Below, one piece after another: positions 42,933 through 52,615 of a DNA stretch of 64,000 nt. The notes beneath the pieces were generated by a model, which was given only the letters and a program-made list of their open reading frames with translations, did not search any database and was not told the DNA's origin. The first letter of the stretch is position 1. The number at the start of each line of letters is the position of its first letter. Made by a program: the position numbers and the translations under genes. Origin of the DNA: Paenibacillus humicola (GTDB taxonomy: Bacteria; Bacillota; Bacilli; Paenibacillales; Paenibacillaceae); the NCBI RefSeq assembly GCF_028826105.1, contig NZ_JAQGPL010000001.1, positions 4,304,501-4,368,500 on the forward strand, read 5' to 3'.

Positions 42933-43862
42933 TTACCGGACCGCTCCGCGCTCCTGCAGCAGACTGGCGATCCCGCGCCGCTGGAAATGGTCAGCCCATC
43001 CGAGCGGCGTTGCGCCAAATTGCGAATCGGTCAGCCCCGTGTCGGCGCCGTGGTCGAGCAGCAGCTCCGCCATCCGGATGCCGGATTCCTCGTCAGCGGC
43101 TTCGGAAGCGCTGCGCGCGCCGATGCCGCCGGCAGCCCAATGCAGCGCCGCCGCCCGGATACGGCCGAAGCCCGAAGGCCGGGCGTTCACATCCGCGCCG
43201 CGGGCCAGCAGCCACGCGGCGGCTTCCGCGCTCCCGCCAAGCACCGCGTATACGAGCGCCTGCTCCACCCGCTCATCGCACGGCCGTTCAGACCGGAGGG
43301 AGTCGTTGATCGGTTCGTGATGCCTGCCTGCTGCCGGGAGCAGTTCCCCGTGTGCGCCAAAAAAACCGGGCAGCAAATCTACCCGGCCGACCGCCGCGGC
43401 AAGCTCCAGATCAAGCGCCGCGCCTCTGCGCAGCAGCAGCTCCGTCACCTGCGGGCAGCCGTACCAGATCGACTGCGCGAGCGGCCGGCCGTCGCCGTTC
43501 AAGCCGTCGACCGGCGTTCCGGCGTCGATCAGCAGCTCCGCCATGGCGGCGTCATCATTGCTCGCCGCCCACTGCAAAGCTGTCTCGCCCCGTTCCGGAT
43601 CGATCGCGCGGGCGTTGACGTCGGCCCCCGCGGCGATCAGCGCCCGGGCCGACTCCAGCTGCCCGGGGTAATGCCCGGGCCAGTCGCACAGGTGATGCAG
43701 CAGCGTCCGCCCCTGCATCGAGCGAATGGCTGCAAGTGCCGGCCGGTCGGTCAGGAGCCTTTTTAATCGTTCCGTGTCCCCCGTTTTCAAGGCCCGGACC
43801 GCCGCCGGAAAGCTTTCCGCCAGCGATTCGTCCGCTGTCCGGTCGTCCATGATCTGATCCAT
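42933..43862 (-). CDS. ankyrin-repeat protein
   Basis: 309 residues, with repeats of the type RTLLHHLCDWPGHYPGQLES, ARALIAAGADVNARAIDPER, TALQWAASNDDAAMAELLID and GAAALHWAAGG-like segments, a bacterial ankyrin array of about six units. Cytoplasmic protein-protein interaction scaffold; partners unknown. The start is set at ATG 43862, nine bases after GGGGAG; ATG 43868 is close behind it. Confidence 0.88.
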   Translation of the reverse strand: MDQIMDDRTADESLAESFPAAVRALKTGDTERLKRLLTDRPALAAIRSMQGRTLLHHLCDWPGHYPGQLESARALIAAGADVNARAIDPERGETALQWAASNDDAAMAELLIDAGTPVDGLNGDGRPLAQSIWYGCPQVTELLLRRGAALDLELAAAVGRVDLLPGFFGAHGELLPAAGRHHEPINDSLRSERPCDERVEQALVYAVLGGSAEAAAWLLARGADVNARPSGFGRIRAAALHWAAGGIGARSASEAADEESGIRMAELLLDHGADTGLTDSQFGATPLGWADHFQRRGIASLLQERGAVR

Positions 43863-43908
43863 GGCCATCCTCTCCCCTTTTGCAAACTCCGCTCGGTACC
43901 TGATCGCA

Positions 43909-45249
43909 TTACAAATCGTCGAATACGAAATCGAGGCTGTCCGCTTTCTTCAAATTGCAGTCGGCGCAGGCGCAGACGCAGTTATCGGGCGTCGACAGCC
44001 CGCCCTTCGACTTCGGCAGGACGTGGTCAATCGTATCGCCGAAGCGGCCGCAGTACCGGCATATATAATGGTCCCGCTGCAGGATGAGCAGCCGGAAATC
44101 CGTCTTCGTATACAGCTTATGAATCAGGCCGGGGTTAATAATGCCCGCCGCGCCTTCCGCGACCATCCGCACCGCCATTTCCGTCGGAATTTCCGTCGAC
44201 CACCGTTTTCCCGTCTCGCGGCGGCCGCGCAGCCGGATCATGCCCGTCCCCCGGTCGTTCAGCTTCGCCGGATCGAAGGAGAACGGGCCTTTCAGCGGTA
44301 CAATCCGTTTGTACGGAGGCTTCGCAGGCGGCGCTGTCTCGCCGCCGCCCGGCGGAAGGATGTGAACGGTCGCTTTGCGCTTGCGGCGCCGCTTTCGCTT
44401 CCGTTTGCGCGGGTTCTCCTGCTTTTGCTCCTGCTCTCTGCTGCCCGGGGCGGGTAGTCCGGCGTCATGCGTTTCGGCTTGGGCGGCATGACCGGGCGAA
44501 GCCGCCCCGCTGAGCTCCGCCCGTTCACCTGTGCCGGAGACGGACGGCTCGTCCGGCGAAGCCGTTTGCCCGCCGGCCGTGGAATCGGAATCGCCGCGTT
44601 CCGGCTCTTCCGCGAGAAGCACAGCCGGTGCCGGTTTGCGCCGGCGCTTGCGCTTTCGCTTTTTCTTCGCCGGCCCGCTCTCGCCGGCAGCCTCCGCCGA
44701 GGCGGCGATGACCGCCTTTTCCGGCTCGGATTCACCGGCACCTGCGCGTTCGCCGCCCGCGTCCGCAGCAGCTGTCCGCTGCCGGCCAGCCTCCAGTCCA
44801 TCTTCCCGGTCCCCGTCTCCGTCACCGTCAAGGCTTATCCCGCCGGCATCGGCCGGCGCATCGACCGGAAGCACCGCCACCGCTCTTTTCGCTTTCCGGT
44901 GCCTGCGCTTTCGTTTCGGCTGCACCCGTTCTCCGACCGGCTGCAGCGGCGATTCGCCGCCGGATCCCTCCGTCCCGTCCGCCTCCGCAGACGCTGCCGC
45001 CGCGTTCCCGGGAACCAGCGTCATCCCGCCGGCCTTCAGCGCTGCCGGCGCTTCCGCTTCCGGCGCCATCTCGAAACCGGCAGCGGCATCGTTGTGCCCC
45101 CCGTTATCGCGGCTTTCGCCGTTTCCGTCTATCCTGCCGCGCTTGCGGATACAAGCCCTGCACGTACCGCGCCGGCCGCCGCCCGAGCGCCGCGGATATG
45201 CGGACAACGGCTTATCGGCGCCGCAAGCCGCGCATATTTTCATCTCCAT
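43909..45249 (-). CDS. HNH endonuclease with zinc ribbon and long basic low-complexity linker
   Basis: 446 residues. Residues 5-34 are a CxxC...CxxC zinc ribbon (CAACG, CRACI). Residues ~50-310 are low complexity, rich in Ala/Gly/Glu with three separate basic blocks (PKRKRRHRKAKRA, KKKRKRKRRRKP, RKRKRKRRRKRKA). The C-terminal ~100 carry an HNH fold with ICRYCG, TIDHVLPKSKGG, NCVCACADCN. HNH enzymes cleave DNA; the DNA-binding Arg/Lys blocks fit. No methylase or partner gene is next to it, so restriction is not suggested. Confidence 0.85.
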   Translation of the reverse strand: MEMKICAACGADKPLSAYPRRSGGGRRGTCRACIRKRGRIDGNGESRDNGGHNDAAAGFEMAPEAEAPAALKAGGMTLVPGNAAAASAEADGTEGSGGESPLQPVGERVQPKRKRRHRKAKRAVAVLPVDAPADAGGISLDGDGDGDREDGLEAGRQRTAAADAGGERAGAGESEPEKAVIAASAEAAGESGPAKKKRKRKRRRKPAPAVLLAEEPERGDSDSTAGGQTASPDEPSVSGTGERAELSGAASPGHAAQAETHDAGLPAPGSREQEQKQENPRKRKRKRRRKRKATVHILPPGGGETAPPAKPPYKRIVPLKGPFSFDPAKLNDRGTGMIRLRGRRETGKRWSTEIPTEMAVRMVAEGAAGIINPGLIHKLYTKTDFRLLILQRDHYICRYCGRFGDTIDHVLPKSKGGLSTPDNCVCACADCNLKKADSLDFVFDDL

Positions 45250-45298
45250 TATTGTTCTACTCCGTTCATTTACTGGTGACCGCCTGTCCGGGCGGCAT

Positions 45299-46171
45299 TC
45301 AAACCGACAATCCGTGCAGCCTCCGGAACTGTTCGGGGGTCATCCCTTCCGTTTTGCCGAAGGCGGCGATAAAATGGCTCGGGTCGCGGTAGCCGGACAG
45401 CTGGGCGATCTCCTTCACCGATTTGCGGTCGCTGCGGCTCATGAGCTCCTTGGCTTTGCGGATGCGCAGCCGGATCAAATAAGCGTACGCCGTAATGCCG
45501 AACGCCTGCCGGAAAAGCGCATTCAAATACCGCGGGCTGATGCCGAGCTGCTCCGCCATATCCGTCAGCCCGATTTCCGGGTCGCCGTAATGACGGTCGA
45601 GCCAGAGCAGCAGCGGGTCGAGCTTTTCCAAATGCTGAAACAGCGACGAGCGGCCGCCCGTCCGGCCGTAAATTTTAATATAGGTCAAAAACCGGTACAG
45701 CTGTGACGAGGCGTTGAGTCCCGAACGGTCCTCGTCATGCTGCGCCTCCTCGATCATTTGCATTAGATGGGCGGTCAGCGGCGCGTCGTCGTGCCACTGA
45801 AACCATTCCGTATGGCGAATGCCGAGCGACGCCAGAATCGAAACGGCAAGCGTCCCGCCGAAGGTGATATAGAGCGTCGACCACGCTTTCCCTTTCGGGA
45901 CATAAACATGCGGCACTCCCGGGAACAGCAGCGTGCCGTTGCCGCGGGGCAGCGAGAAGCGTTTGCCGCTCAGCTCGAAATCCCCTTCGCCTTCCAGCGT
46001 TTGCAGCCAGTGAAAGTAATTGTAGCCGTTGCTCCTCGCAACCGGCTCCTGGGCCGGATTAAATCCGATGCTTTCGACGTATAGCGGAAGCTCATTCTCT
46101 CCGGTCGCAAACAGAAACCGGCGCCGCAGTCCTTCGATAACCCATTCCTTCCGCCGGGCGATCTGTTCCAT
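45299..46171 (-). CDS. AraC-family transcriptional regulator
   Basis: 290 residues. The N-terminal ~165 are a cupin-like ligand domain (GNGTLLFPGVPHVYVPKGKA), and the last ~100 two AraC helix-turn-helices (TDMAEQLGISPRYLNALFRQ, VKEIAQLSGYRDPSHFIAAF). A sugar-responsive activator by family; no target gene beside it. The start ATG 46171 has GGCAGGA. Confidence 0.9.
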   Translation of the reverse strand: MEQIARRKEWVIEGLRRRFLFATGENELPLYVESIGFNPAQEPVARSNGYNYFHWLQTLEGEGDFELSGKRFSLPRGNGTLLFPGVPHVYVPKGKAWSTLYITFGGTLAVSILASLGIRHTEWFQWHDDAPLTAHLMQMIEEAQHDEDRSGLNASSQLYRFLTYIKIYGRTGGRSSLFQHLEKLDPLLLWLDRHYGDPEIGLTDMAEQLGISPRYLNALFRQAFGITAYAYLIRLRIRKAKELMSRSDRKSVKEIAQLSGYRDPSHFIAAFGKTEGMTPEQFRRLHGLSV

Positions 46172-46522
46172 ATTATCATATCCTGCCTATTCATCGATTA
46201 TGGTTCTCTCACGAGAATCATATCACAAAACAGGACCGGACATAAAAAAATGTTTAAAAACCAGGCGATCGTCCCCTTTAGCTTGCCGCCGCGAGGAGCC
46301 TCCTGCCTGGAACCAAATCATTTGCCATAATGTTATATGCTGGATGACCGGAGCACAACGTCCGGCGCGGGTCCGCCGCGCCGAAGGCCGTCAATCCTCC
46401 AGGATAAAAGCAGGCGTAAGCCGAACGATCCGCTGAACCCGCGGACAAAAAAAAAGGATCCGTTATGTTGGCCATAACCGATCCCATCCTCTACCCTAGC
46501 TTGCCTGTGCGGGGATTCCTCA
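46172..46522. other. intergenic region
   Basis: Holds the terminator at 46447-46484. No gene seen in the rest. Confidence 0.45.
46447..46484 (-). terminator. terminator after DJ-1/PfpI gene
   Basis: GGATCGGTTATG/CATAACGGATCC stem (one bulge) and nine Ts on the minus strand. Confidence 0.9.
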
Positions 46523-47059
46523 TCAATACGATGCGGAACCCAGTTTATTGATCGTCTCCTGTATAAAATGAGGCTCGTCCTCCGGCGCGCGCGACGTAAT
46601 CAGGTTCTCGTCGACCACGACCGGCTTGTCGAAGAAACGCCCGCCTGCGTCATGAATATGAATGTGCAGCTCCGGGTAGGCGGTCAGGTTGCGTCCATCG
46701 AGCAGCCGCGCTTCAACCAGCAGCTGCGGGCCGCGGCAGATGGCGGCGATCGTTTTGCCGTCTTTGTCCATCCGGCGGATAAACTCGGCGACGCGTTCAT
46801 CGCCGGTCAAATTCGCCGGCGACTCCCCGCCTGGGATAATGACCGCGTCATATTCGGCCGGATCGGCCTCGTCGATCGACAGATGCGTCGTATACGCGAT
46901 CGTCCGATTTTTTCCCTGCAGCTCCGTGCCCCGAGCCTGACCGATAATAACGGCCTCATGCCCGTTTTTTGAAATTGCTTCGAATGCATGCAGCATCTCG
47001 GAATCTTCAAAATCGTCGGCTAGCAAGAAAGCTACCTTTTTCGCCTCGTTCGTCGTCAT
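46523..47059 (-). CDS. DJ-1/PfpI-family type 1 glutamine amidotransferase-like protein
   Basis: 178 residues. FLLADDFEDSEM, VIIPGGESP and the nucleophile Cys108 in AICRGPQLLVEA are typical of PfpI/DJ-1 proteins (YraA/YfkM-like stress proteins), involved in deglycation or stress protection. The open frame upstream to 47191 is rejected because GAAAGGAAGTG precedes ATG 47059. Cytoplasmic. Confidence 0.92.
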   Translation of the reverse strand: MTTNEAKKVAFLLADDFEDSEMLHAFEAISKNGHEAVIIGQARGTELQGKNRTIAYTTHLSIDEADPAEYDAVIIPGGESPANLTGDERVAEFIRRMDKDGKTIAAICRGPQLLVEARLLDGRNLTAYPELHIHIHDAGGRFFDKPVVVDENLITSRAPEDEPHFIQETINKLGSASY

Positions 47060-47345
47060 AAGGTCCACTTCCTTTCGCTTATTGGAAACCGCCTTCCCGG
47101 GGGCTTGTATTCTATTACCCTTCATCCGGGCAAGAGACGCAGCAAACCCGGAACAACCGGCCGGAGCCTTCGCGGCGCCGCTCCGATCCAATCCATGTCG
47201 AAATTGTTAAAGTTATCGGATCACGCTTTTTACAATCTGCCTTTTCTTCTTTTTTGTGGTAGAATATAGGCTCTACGAGATTGCGGCTTTTGTCGAAAAC
47301 GGCAGTTTGTTCCTGCAATGAAAGAAAGAGGAGAGATTGAACGAC

Positions 47346-47768
47346 ATGGAAACCAACATCCAGACGACGGCTCAGCGATCCATGGAAAGATCGGGCCGCC
47401 GGTCCAAACCATCCGTGGCGGTTTTCCTCGCGGTATGGGTTCTGCTGATTGCGTGCGGCGTCCTCGGGACGATATGGTATGCCGGCCAGCTGAAGGAGCG
47501 GCTGACGAAGGAAATCAGTGCGCAGACCTCGCAGCAAATTACGGCGATGCAGAAGGATTACGAGACGCAGCTGAAGCAGATGCAGACGCATTTTAACGGT
47601 GAGCTGGACCAGGTGCAAAGCAAGGTGGACGCGCTGAACGAGCTGCTGGAATTTACGAAGGATAATACGAATTCGAAAACCGACAACAGCAACAAGCTGT
47701 TTACGCAGCTGAGCGATGTGCAGAAGAAACTGGAAGAACTGCAGAAAAATATGGATGTGCTGAAATGA
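47346..47768 (+). CDS. single-span membrane coiled-coil protein
   Basis: 140 residues with one membrane helix (about 25-46) and a long C-terminal coiled coil (KERLTKEISAQTSQQITAMQ, QLSDVQKKLEELQKNMDVLK). Function unknown. It overlaps the start of the phosphodiester glycosidase gene by 4 bases, so they are coupled and may act together in the envelope. GGAGAGATTG lies upstream; TTG 47337 also possible. Confidence 0.75.
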   Translation: METNIQTTAQRSMERSGRRSKPSVAVFLAVWVLLIACGVLGTIWYAGQLKERLTKEISAQTSQQITAMQKDYETQLKQMQTHFNGELDQVQSKVDALNELLEFTKDNTNSKTDNSNKLFTQLSDVQKKLEELQKNMDVLK

Positions 47769-48838
47769 CGCTGACCGTTAAACAGCTTAACCGGCTCTGT
47801 CTTCTGGCCTCCGCGCCGTTTTTCGGCATGCTCGTTTGGCTGATGGCTTCGAATATATCGGTCACACTGCCGGGCAGCGCTTATCCCGAACCGGCGCTGG
47901 CGAATGCCGGGGTTCCTGCGATTACGGGCAAGCTCATGGCCGGTCTTGACCATGCGAAGCAGACGGCCCTTGAAACCGCCGCATCCCTGAAAAAATCGAT
48001 TGCCCTCTATAGCGCTACGAACAAAAGCATCGGTATTATCGTATCGATTGCCGCCGGGCAGGCGGACAGGCCTTACCAGATTTACGACCGGCGCATTACG
48101 CGCAAAATCGGCGCCCCTGCCGAACAGATCACCTCCGGCATCATCCGCGCGCAGCTGTTCACGATACACGCTCAGCATTTTAACGGATATGCGCTCAAGG
48201 TGAAGCTGAAGTCGCCCGATGCGATGAAGATGGTGCTCGGCCAGGACGAATACGGCGGCGCCGAGACGACGCTTGCGGCAGTCCAACGCTACGGGGCGAT
48301 CGCCGGCGTCAATGCCGGCGGCTTCGCAGACGACGGCGGCAAGCGGTATCCGCTCAGCACGACGGTGATGAACGGCCATTATTTGAACGGCTTCGAGCCT
48401 TCGTTCAAGGATCTGTCTTTCGTCGGCCTGAATGACAAGATGGAATTGATCGGCGGACAATTCACCAGCGAAAGCCAGCTCGACAAGCTGAAGCCGAAAT
48501 TCGGCGCCTCCTTCGTACCGATGCTGCTGAAGAACGGCCTGCCGCTGCCGATTCCCGACAAATGGCAGACGAACCCGCTTCGGGCGCCGCGAACGGTCAT
48601 CGCCAACTACAAAGACAATCAGCTGCTCTTTCTTGTCATCGACGGCCGCAGCGAAAACGGAAGCTCAGGCGCGACACTCAAGGAAGTGCAAATTTTGCTG
48701 CAGCGCTTCGGCGCGGTCGACGGCTATAATTTGGACGGCGGCGGATCGTCGTCGCTCATCTTCAACGGCCGCGTCGTCAATCATCCGTCGGACGGCCAGC
48801 TGCGACCGGTGCCGACGCACTTCCTGTTCTTCAAATAA
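47765..48838 (+). CDS. phosphodiester glycosidase (NAGPA-domain) protein
   Basis: 357 residues with an N-terminal membrane segment and a NAGPA domain: GVNAGGFADDGGKRYP, RAPRTVIANYKDNQLLFLVI and GYNLDGGGSSSLIFNG, the family's calcium/catalytic region. It hydrolyses phosphodiester-linked sugars, by analogy with the GlcNAc-1-phosphodiester uncovering enzyme and its bacterial wall homologues. Probably works on cell-wall or teichoic-type polymers outside the membrane. It is followed by a strong bidirectional terminator. Confidence 0.88.
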   Translation: MTLTVKQLNRLCLLASAPFFGMLVWLMASNISVTLPGSAYPEPALANAGVPAITGKLMAGLDHAKQTALETAASLKKSIALYSATNKSIGIIVSIAAGQADRPYQIYDRRITRKIGAPAEQITSGIIRAQLFTIHAQHFNGYALKVKLKSPDAMKMVLGQDEYGGAETTLAAVQRYGAIAGVNAGGFADDGGKRYPLSTTVMNGHYLNGFEPSFKDLSFVGLNDKMELIGGQFTSESQLDKLKPKFGASFVPMLLKNGLPLPIPDKWQTNPLRAPRTVIANYKDNQLLFLVIDGRSENGSSGATLKEVQILLQRFGAVDGYNLDGGGSSSLIFNGRVVNHPSDGQLRPVPTHFLFFK

Positions 48839-48858
48839 TCGCGACCGGCAATAAAAAT

Positions 48859-48902
48859 GCCCCCGAATAGCCTGCTTATGCAGCCTGCGGGGGCGTTTTT
48901 TC
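48859..48902. terminator. bidirectional terminator
   Basis: gcccccg/cgggggc stem with a large loop and T-runs on both strands, between convergent 47765-48838 and 48945-50201. Confidence 0.88.
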
Positions 48903-48944
48903 GTGATCATGAAGGCGGACGTTTCCGCCAGCGGGCCGGCAGAC

Positions 48945-50201
48945 TCAAGACTGCGATAAGGCCGGTTCCTCCCGCAGCAGCCCGTATAACGTATACTGCA
49001 AAGCCGCTGCCGCGACGAGCACGACCGGCAGCCATACGGACTGCAGATCGCTCGCGAATACGATCAGCAGCGTAATCGACACCACCCGGCCGGAGTTCAG
49101 GAACAGCTCACGCATGACGACCGCTTCCACCTTCAGCTGGCCCTTCAGCGGCAGCGTGCCGATCAGCCGGTAATAATACGACGTCAGCGTATTGACGGCC
49201 AGCGGGTTGAAGATCGAGAACAGAATCATGAACACCAGCACGCTCCAGAACCGCACGTCGATCAGCAGCAGCGACGCCCCGAGCACGATCCCCGTCGAGG
49301 AGGAAAGCACGTACAAGCGCACGTAGTCCTTTTTCGCTTTCCGCGAAATGACATAACCCGTCGCGACGGTCAGCGATGAGAAAAAGACGCCGAGATAACC
49401 GACGATATCTTCCCGTCCGACCGTCTGCAGCAGCAAAATATTCGGCAGAAACAGCATGATGCCCTGAAACAGACCGAGCACGAAGAAAGCCGCAAGCCCC
49501 ATCAGCCATCGCCTGTTTTTTCGCATCAGCAGGCCCATCATGCGCAGGTAATACGCCTTGTGATGCGTAGCGTTGCTGCGGATTTTCAGGCTGATGACGG
49601 CGGCGGCGACAAACATGACGAAAGCGATCATAAACGTCACGATATACCCCTGCAGTCCTTCGCCGTGCCGGATCAGATAACCGCCAAGAGCGGGGCCGAG
49701 CAGGCCCGCGGTGTTGAACACGACCATATTGACCGCGAGAAAACGGAGCCGGTTCGACTCCGTCGACACCTCATATTGAAGCACCAGGTAAGCCGTCCAG
49801 TAAAAGCCGGCGGCGAGTCCGTTAAAGACGGCAAAAGGAACGTACCACACCGCCACCTGCCGCTGTGCGATAACGACCAGCAAATAAAATACCGCAATCG
49901 ATGCGATACCGATCCGGTACGTTACCATCCGGTCCTTTTTCTTCGTGATCCAGCCCCCGATGGCAAAGCCGACCGGCGTCACGAAAAAGACAATGATATT
50001 GTACAGGCCGTTGACGGCCAGGTCCTGTGTCAACCGCCACAAATACAAATTGAGGAACAGCCCCGCCATCGACGCTCCGAATTGAAAGCAGCCGTGGATC
50101 GCAAGCGCGATTACCGCTTCTTTTCCCAGCTGCAGCTCCGGCGCGACGGCGGTCCGCGGCCTTCTAAACGCATTGAATCTGAATCGCAAGCCCGGCTGCA
50201 T
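48945..50201 (-). CDS. MFS transporter
   Basis: 418 residues, 12 predicted helices, an MFS loop-2 motif GGWITKKKDRMVTYR near residue 87 and a central loop after helix six. It has no drug-resistance signature; substrate unknown. ATG 50201 is chosen for its GGGAGG site. It follows no partner gene and is convergent with the glycosidase operon. Confidence 0.85.
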   Translation of the reverse strand: MQPGLRFRFNAFRRPRTAVAPELQLGKEAVIALAIHGCFQFGASMAGLFLNLYLWRLTQDLAVNGLYNIIVFFVTPVGFAIGGWITKKKDRMVTYRIGIASIAVFYLLVVIAQRQVAVWYVPFAVFNGLAAGFYWTAYLVLQYEVSTESNRLRFLAVNMVVFNTAGLLGPALGGYLIRHGEGLQGYIVTFMIAFVMFVAAAVISLKIRSNATHHKAYYLRMMGLLMRKNRRWLMGLAAFFVLGLFQGIMLFLPNILLLQTVGREDIVGYLGVFFSSLTVATGYVISRKAKKDYVRLYVLSSSTGIVLGASLLLIDVRFWSVLVFMILFSIFNPLAVNTLTSYYYRLIGTLPLKGQLKVEAVVMRELFLNSGRVVSITLLIVFASDLQSVWLPVVLVAAAALQYTLYGLLREEPALSQS

Positions 50202-50589
50202 GCAGGTCGGCCTCCCAAGTGTCTGCCAATCGTTTTCCGGTAGGTATCCCTGTTAATTGTATCACGTTCTTGCGCCAAAAAAAGGGCATCAATCGTCCTG
50301 CGAACCTCTTTTTTTTTGCCGGTTATCATTCTAAACTTACATTTTGTCGGTATAAAGCCGTTTTATCCCGAACAAGGCGTTTAGTCGAATGATTTAAGAA
50401 GAAATATTCCACTTTTAGGAATTATTCTGGATGAACCATTCACGCCATATGCTATAATGCAAGGAAAACGGTTCTCGTCATCCTTTTGGCGAGTTTTGCA
50501 TCGTTTTTTCCTCCGACACCGAAGCCCAAAGGATAACCGAATGCCCGAATGCAAACGTTCTGTCAGGTATAAAAACGGGAGGCTTCGCT
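50202..50589. other. intergenic region upstream of the DUF4127 gene
   Basis: AT-richer than its surroundings. An extended -10 TGCTATAAT (TATAAT 50453-50458) is the best promoter candidate for 50590; no gene is seen. Confidence 0.45.
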
Positions 50590-52152
50590 ATGCCGCGAAT
50601 CGTCTATCTGCCGCTGGATGAAAGGCCCTGCAATGCCCGGTTCCCGCTGCAAATCGCCGCCGCCACGGAGCTGGAGCCGGTTTCTCCGCCCCTGCGGATG
50701 CTCGGCGCGAAGAAACGTCCTGCCGACACGAAGCTGCTTGCCGAATGGCTGCTGGAAGAGACGGCCGCTGCGCATGCGCTGATCGTATCCCTCGATATGC
50801 TCGTATACGGAGGAATTGTCCCGTCCAGGCTCCACCGGCTTTCCGCCGTCCAATGCCGCGCCCGGCTGCAAACGATCGTCGAATGCAAAAAAAGAAATCC
50901 CAAGCTCCGCATCTACGCCTTCAACTTGATCATGCGAGCACCCGCATACAGCAGCAGCGACGAGGAGCCCGATTATTACGCCCAGTACGGCGCCGAGATC
51001 GCCAGGAATGGCTGGCTGCAGGACAAACAGGAGCGGGATGGCCTAAGCGAAGCGGAGCGGCAGGAATGGGAACGGCTGCTTGCCGTTTTGCCGCGGGAGG
51101 TGCTGAGCGATTTTACAGGCCGGCGTCAGGTCAATGCGGCGGTCAATCGGATGGCGGTGCAGATGGCGGACGAGGGCTGGATCGACATGCTTGTCGTTCC
51201 GCTGGACGACAACGCCCGCTTTGGGTATTCCTCCGCCGAGCAGCGCCGTTTGCTGCTTGAGGCTGCGGGCAGGCGCGTTCTCGACCGGGTTCACCTGTAT
51301 CCCGGTGCGGATGAAGTCGGATGCACGCTGTTCGCGCGCGTTTTTTGCGATACGATGCATTACCGGCCGAACGTCTTCGTCCGGTATTCGTCGACCGCCG
51401 GCCTCGGCGTTATTCCGAAATACGAGGACCGCAGCCTGGGCGAAAGCGTGAAAAGCCAGTTGACGGCGGCGGGCTGCGCCATCTGCGACCATGCCTCCGA
51501 AGCGGACGTTGTGCTGATGATCCATTCCCCGCCCGTCGGCCAGCACCTCATGGCGGAGACGTCGGACAGCCTGGCCGGCCGCAACGCCGCGTACTTCTCG
51601 GAGGTTAATGTGCGCGAATTCGCCCATGCCATCCGCCGTTATGCGGAAAAAGGCGCGACGATCGCGCTCGCCGACGCTGCCGTTTGCAACGGAGCCGATA
51701 CGGTGCTGATGGAACTGTTGTCCGGGTCCGGTTTGTTGAAGCATTTGTCCGCCTATGCCGGATGGAACACGGCGGGCAATACGCTGGGCACGGTCATTGC
51801 GCACGCGGTGGTGGAATCGTATTACCGAAAGGCGGAGAAGGCTTCTCCGGGAAGCGCGCGCGCCCGAAACAGCGAGGCGTTTCTGCTTTCCCGCTTCGTG
51901 GAGGACTGGGGCTATCAAGCGATTCTACGCTCCCGGATCGCTCGCGAAGAGCTGCCGGGACTCGGCGGCAGCACCTTCGACGTTTCCGCCGTTCACGACG
52001 AGGTGGCGGGACGGATCCGCAGCGGCATGCTCGCCTTCATCGAGCGTGAGCTGCGCGACTTCGAGCCCGCCCGGATCCGGCTGGAACGTGTCGAGCTGCC
52101 GTGGAAACGAATGTTCGAGGTCGGTTTTGAGCTCCGTATCGGCGCGGACTAG
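50590..52152 (+). CDS. DUF4127-family protein
   Basis: 520 residues. MPRIVYLPLDERPCNARFPL, HALIVSLDMLVYGGIVPSRL, DMLVVPLDDNARFG and RNAAYFSEVNVREFAHAIRR are the DUF4127 blocks. Function unknown; conserved Asp/Arg/His residues suggest a metal-dependent enzyme. No signal peptide. GGGAGG precedes ATG 50590. Confidence 0.88.
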   Translation: MPRIVYLPLDERPCNARFPLQIAAATELEPVSPPLRMLGAKKRPADTKLLAEWLLEETAAAHALIVSLDMLVYGGIVPSRLHRLSAVQCRARLQTIVECKKRNPKLRIYAFNLIMRAPAYSSSDEEPDYYAQYGAEIARNGWLQDKQERDGLSEAERQEWERLLAVLPREVLSDFTGRRQVNAAVNRMAVQMADEGWIDMLVVPLDDNARFGYSSAEQRRLLLEAAGRRVLDRVHLYPGADEVGCTLFARVFCDTMHYRPNVFVRYSSTAGLGVIPKYEDRSLGESVKSQLTAAGCAICDHASEADVVLMIHSPPVGQHLMAETSDSLAGRNAAYFSEVNVREFAHAIRRYAEKGATIALADAAVCNGADTVLMELLSGSGLLKHLSAYAGWNTAGNTLGTVIAHAVVESYYRKAEKASPGSARARNSEAFLLSRFVEDWGYQAILRSRIAREELPGLGGSTFDVSAVHDEVAGRIRSGMLAFIERELRDFEPARIRLERVELPWKRMFEVGFELRIGAD

Positions 52153-52327
52153 AGGAAAAGGCCGTTTTTATCCGATGCTTGGCTGCCGGGGCGGTACGGA
52201 AACCGCTGACAAGTCAAGACTCCCCGCCCCGGTAAAACCGGCGGGGAGTTCCCTGGGTGTGATATATTCATCTATTCGGATACCGCTGCTCCGGAATACA
52301 ATGCCGCCAAGTCGCCCTGCGCCGATT

Positions 52328-52615
52328 TCATTGCCGCCTGCCATCCAGCCGATCGAGACGGCGGTCCGTCTGCTTGTTCGATTCTTCGACCCGGGTTACG
52401 CGTTCGATCAAGGCGTCGAGCTGCTGCCCCCGTATCCGATGCTCGCGCAGCAAATCGTCCAGCCCGCGTTTCATATGCTCCACATCCGCCCGCAGATAGC
52501 CGTCTCTTCCGGCCTCCGTCTCGAAATCCTTCCGGACGGAACGAGCCCGGCTGAGCCAGCCCAATATAATGCCGCTCAGCGTAGCGACCGATCCAATTAA
52601 TATGGTCCATTCCAT
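52328..52615 (-). CDS. small membrane coiled-coil protein, phage/holin-accessory-like
   Basis: 95 residues: one N-terminal helix (WTILIGSVATLSGIILGWLS), then a charged coiled coil (VEHMKRGLDDLLREHRIRGQ to RVEESNKQTDRRLDRLDGRR). The layout is like the small membrane proteins near phage lysis or immunity genes. A perfect AAAGGAGG site precedes ATG 52615. It is divergent from the Xre repressor with the operator region between. Confidence 0.65.
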   Translation of the reverse strand: MEWTILIGSVATLSGIILGWLSRARSVRKDFETEAGRDGYLRADVEHMKRGLDDLLREHRIRGQQLDALIERVTRVEESNKQTDRRLDRLDGRRQ

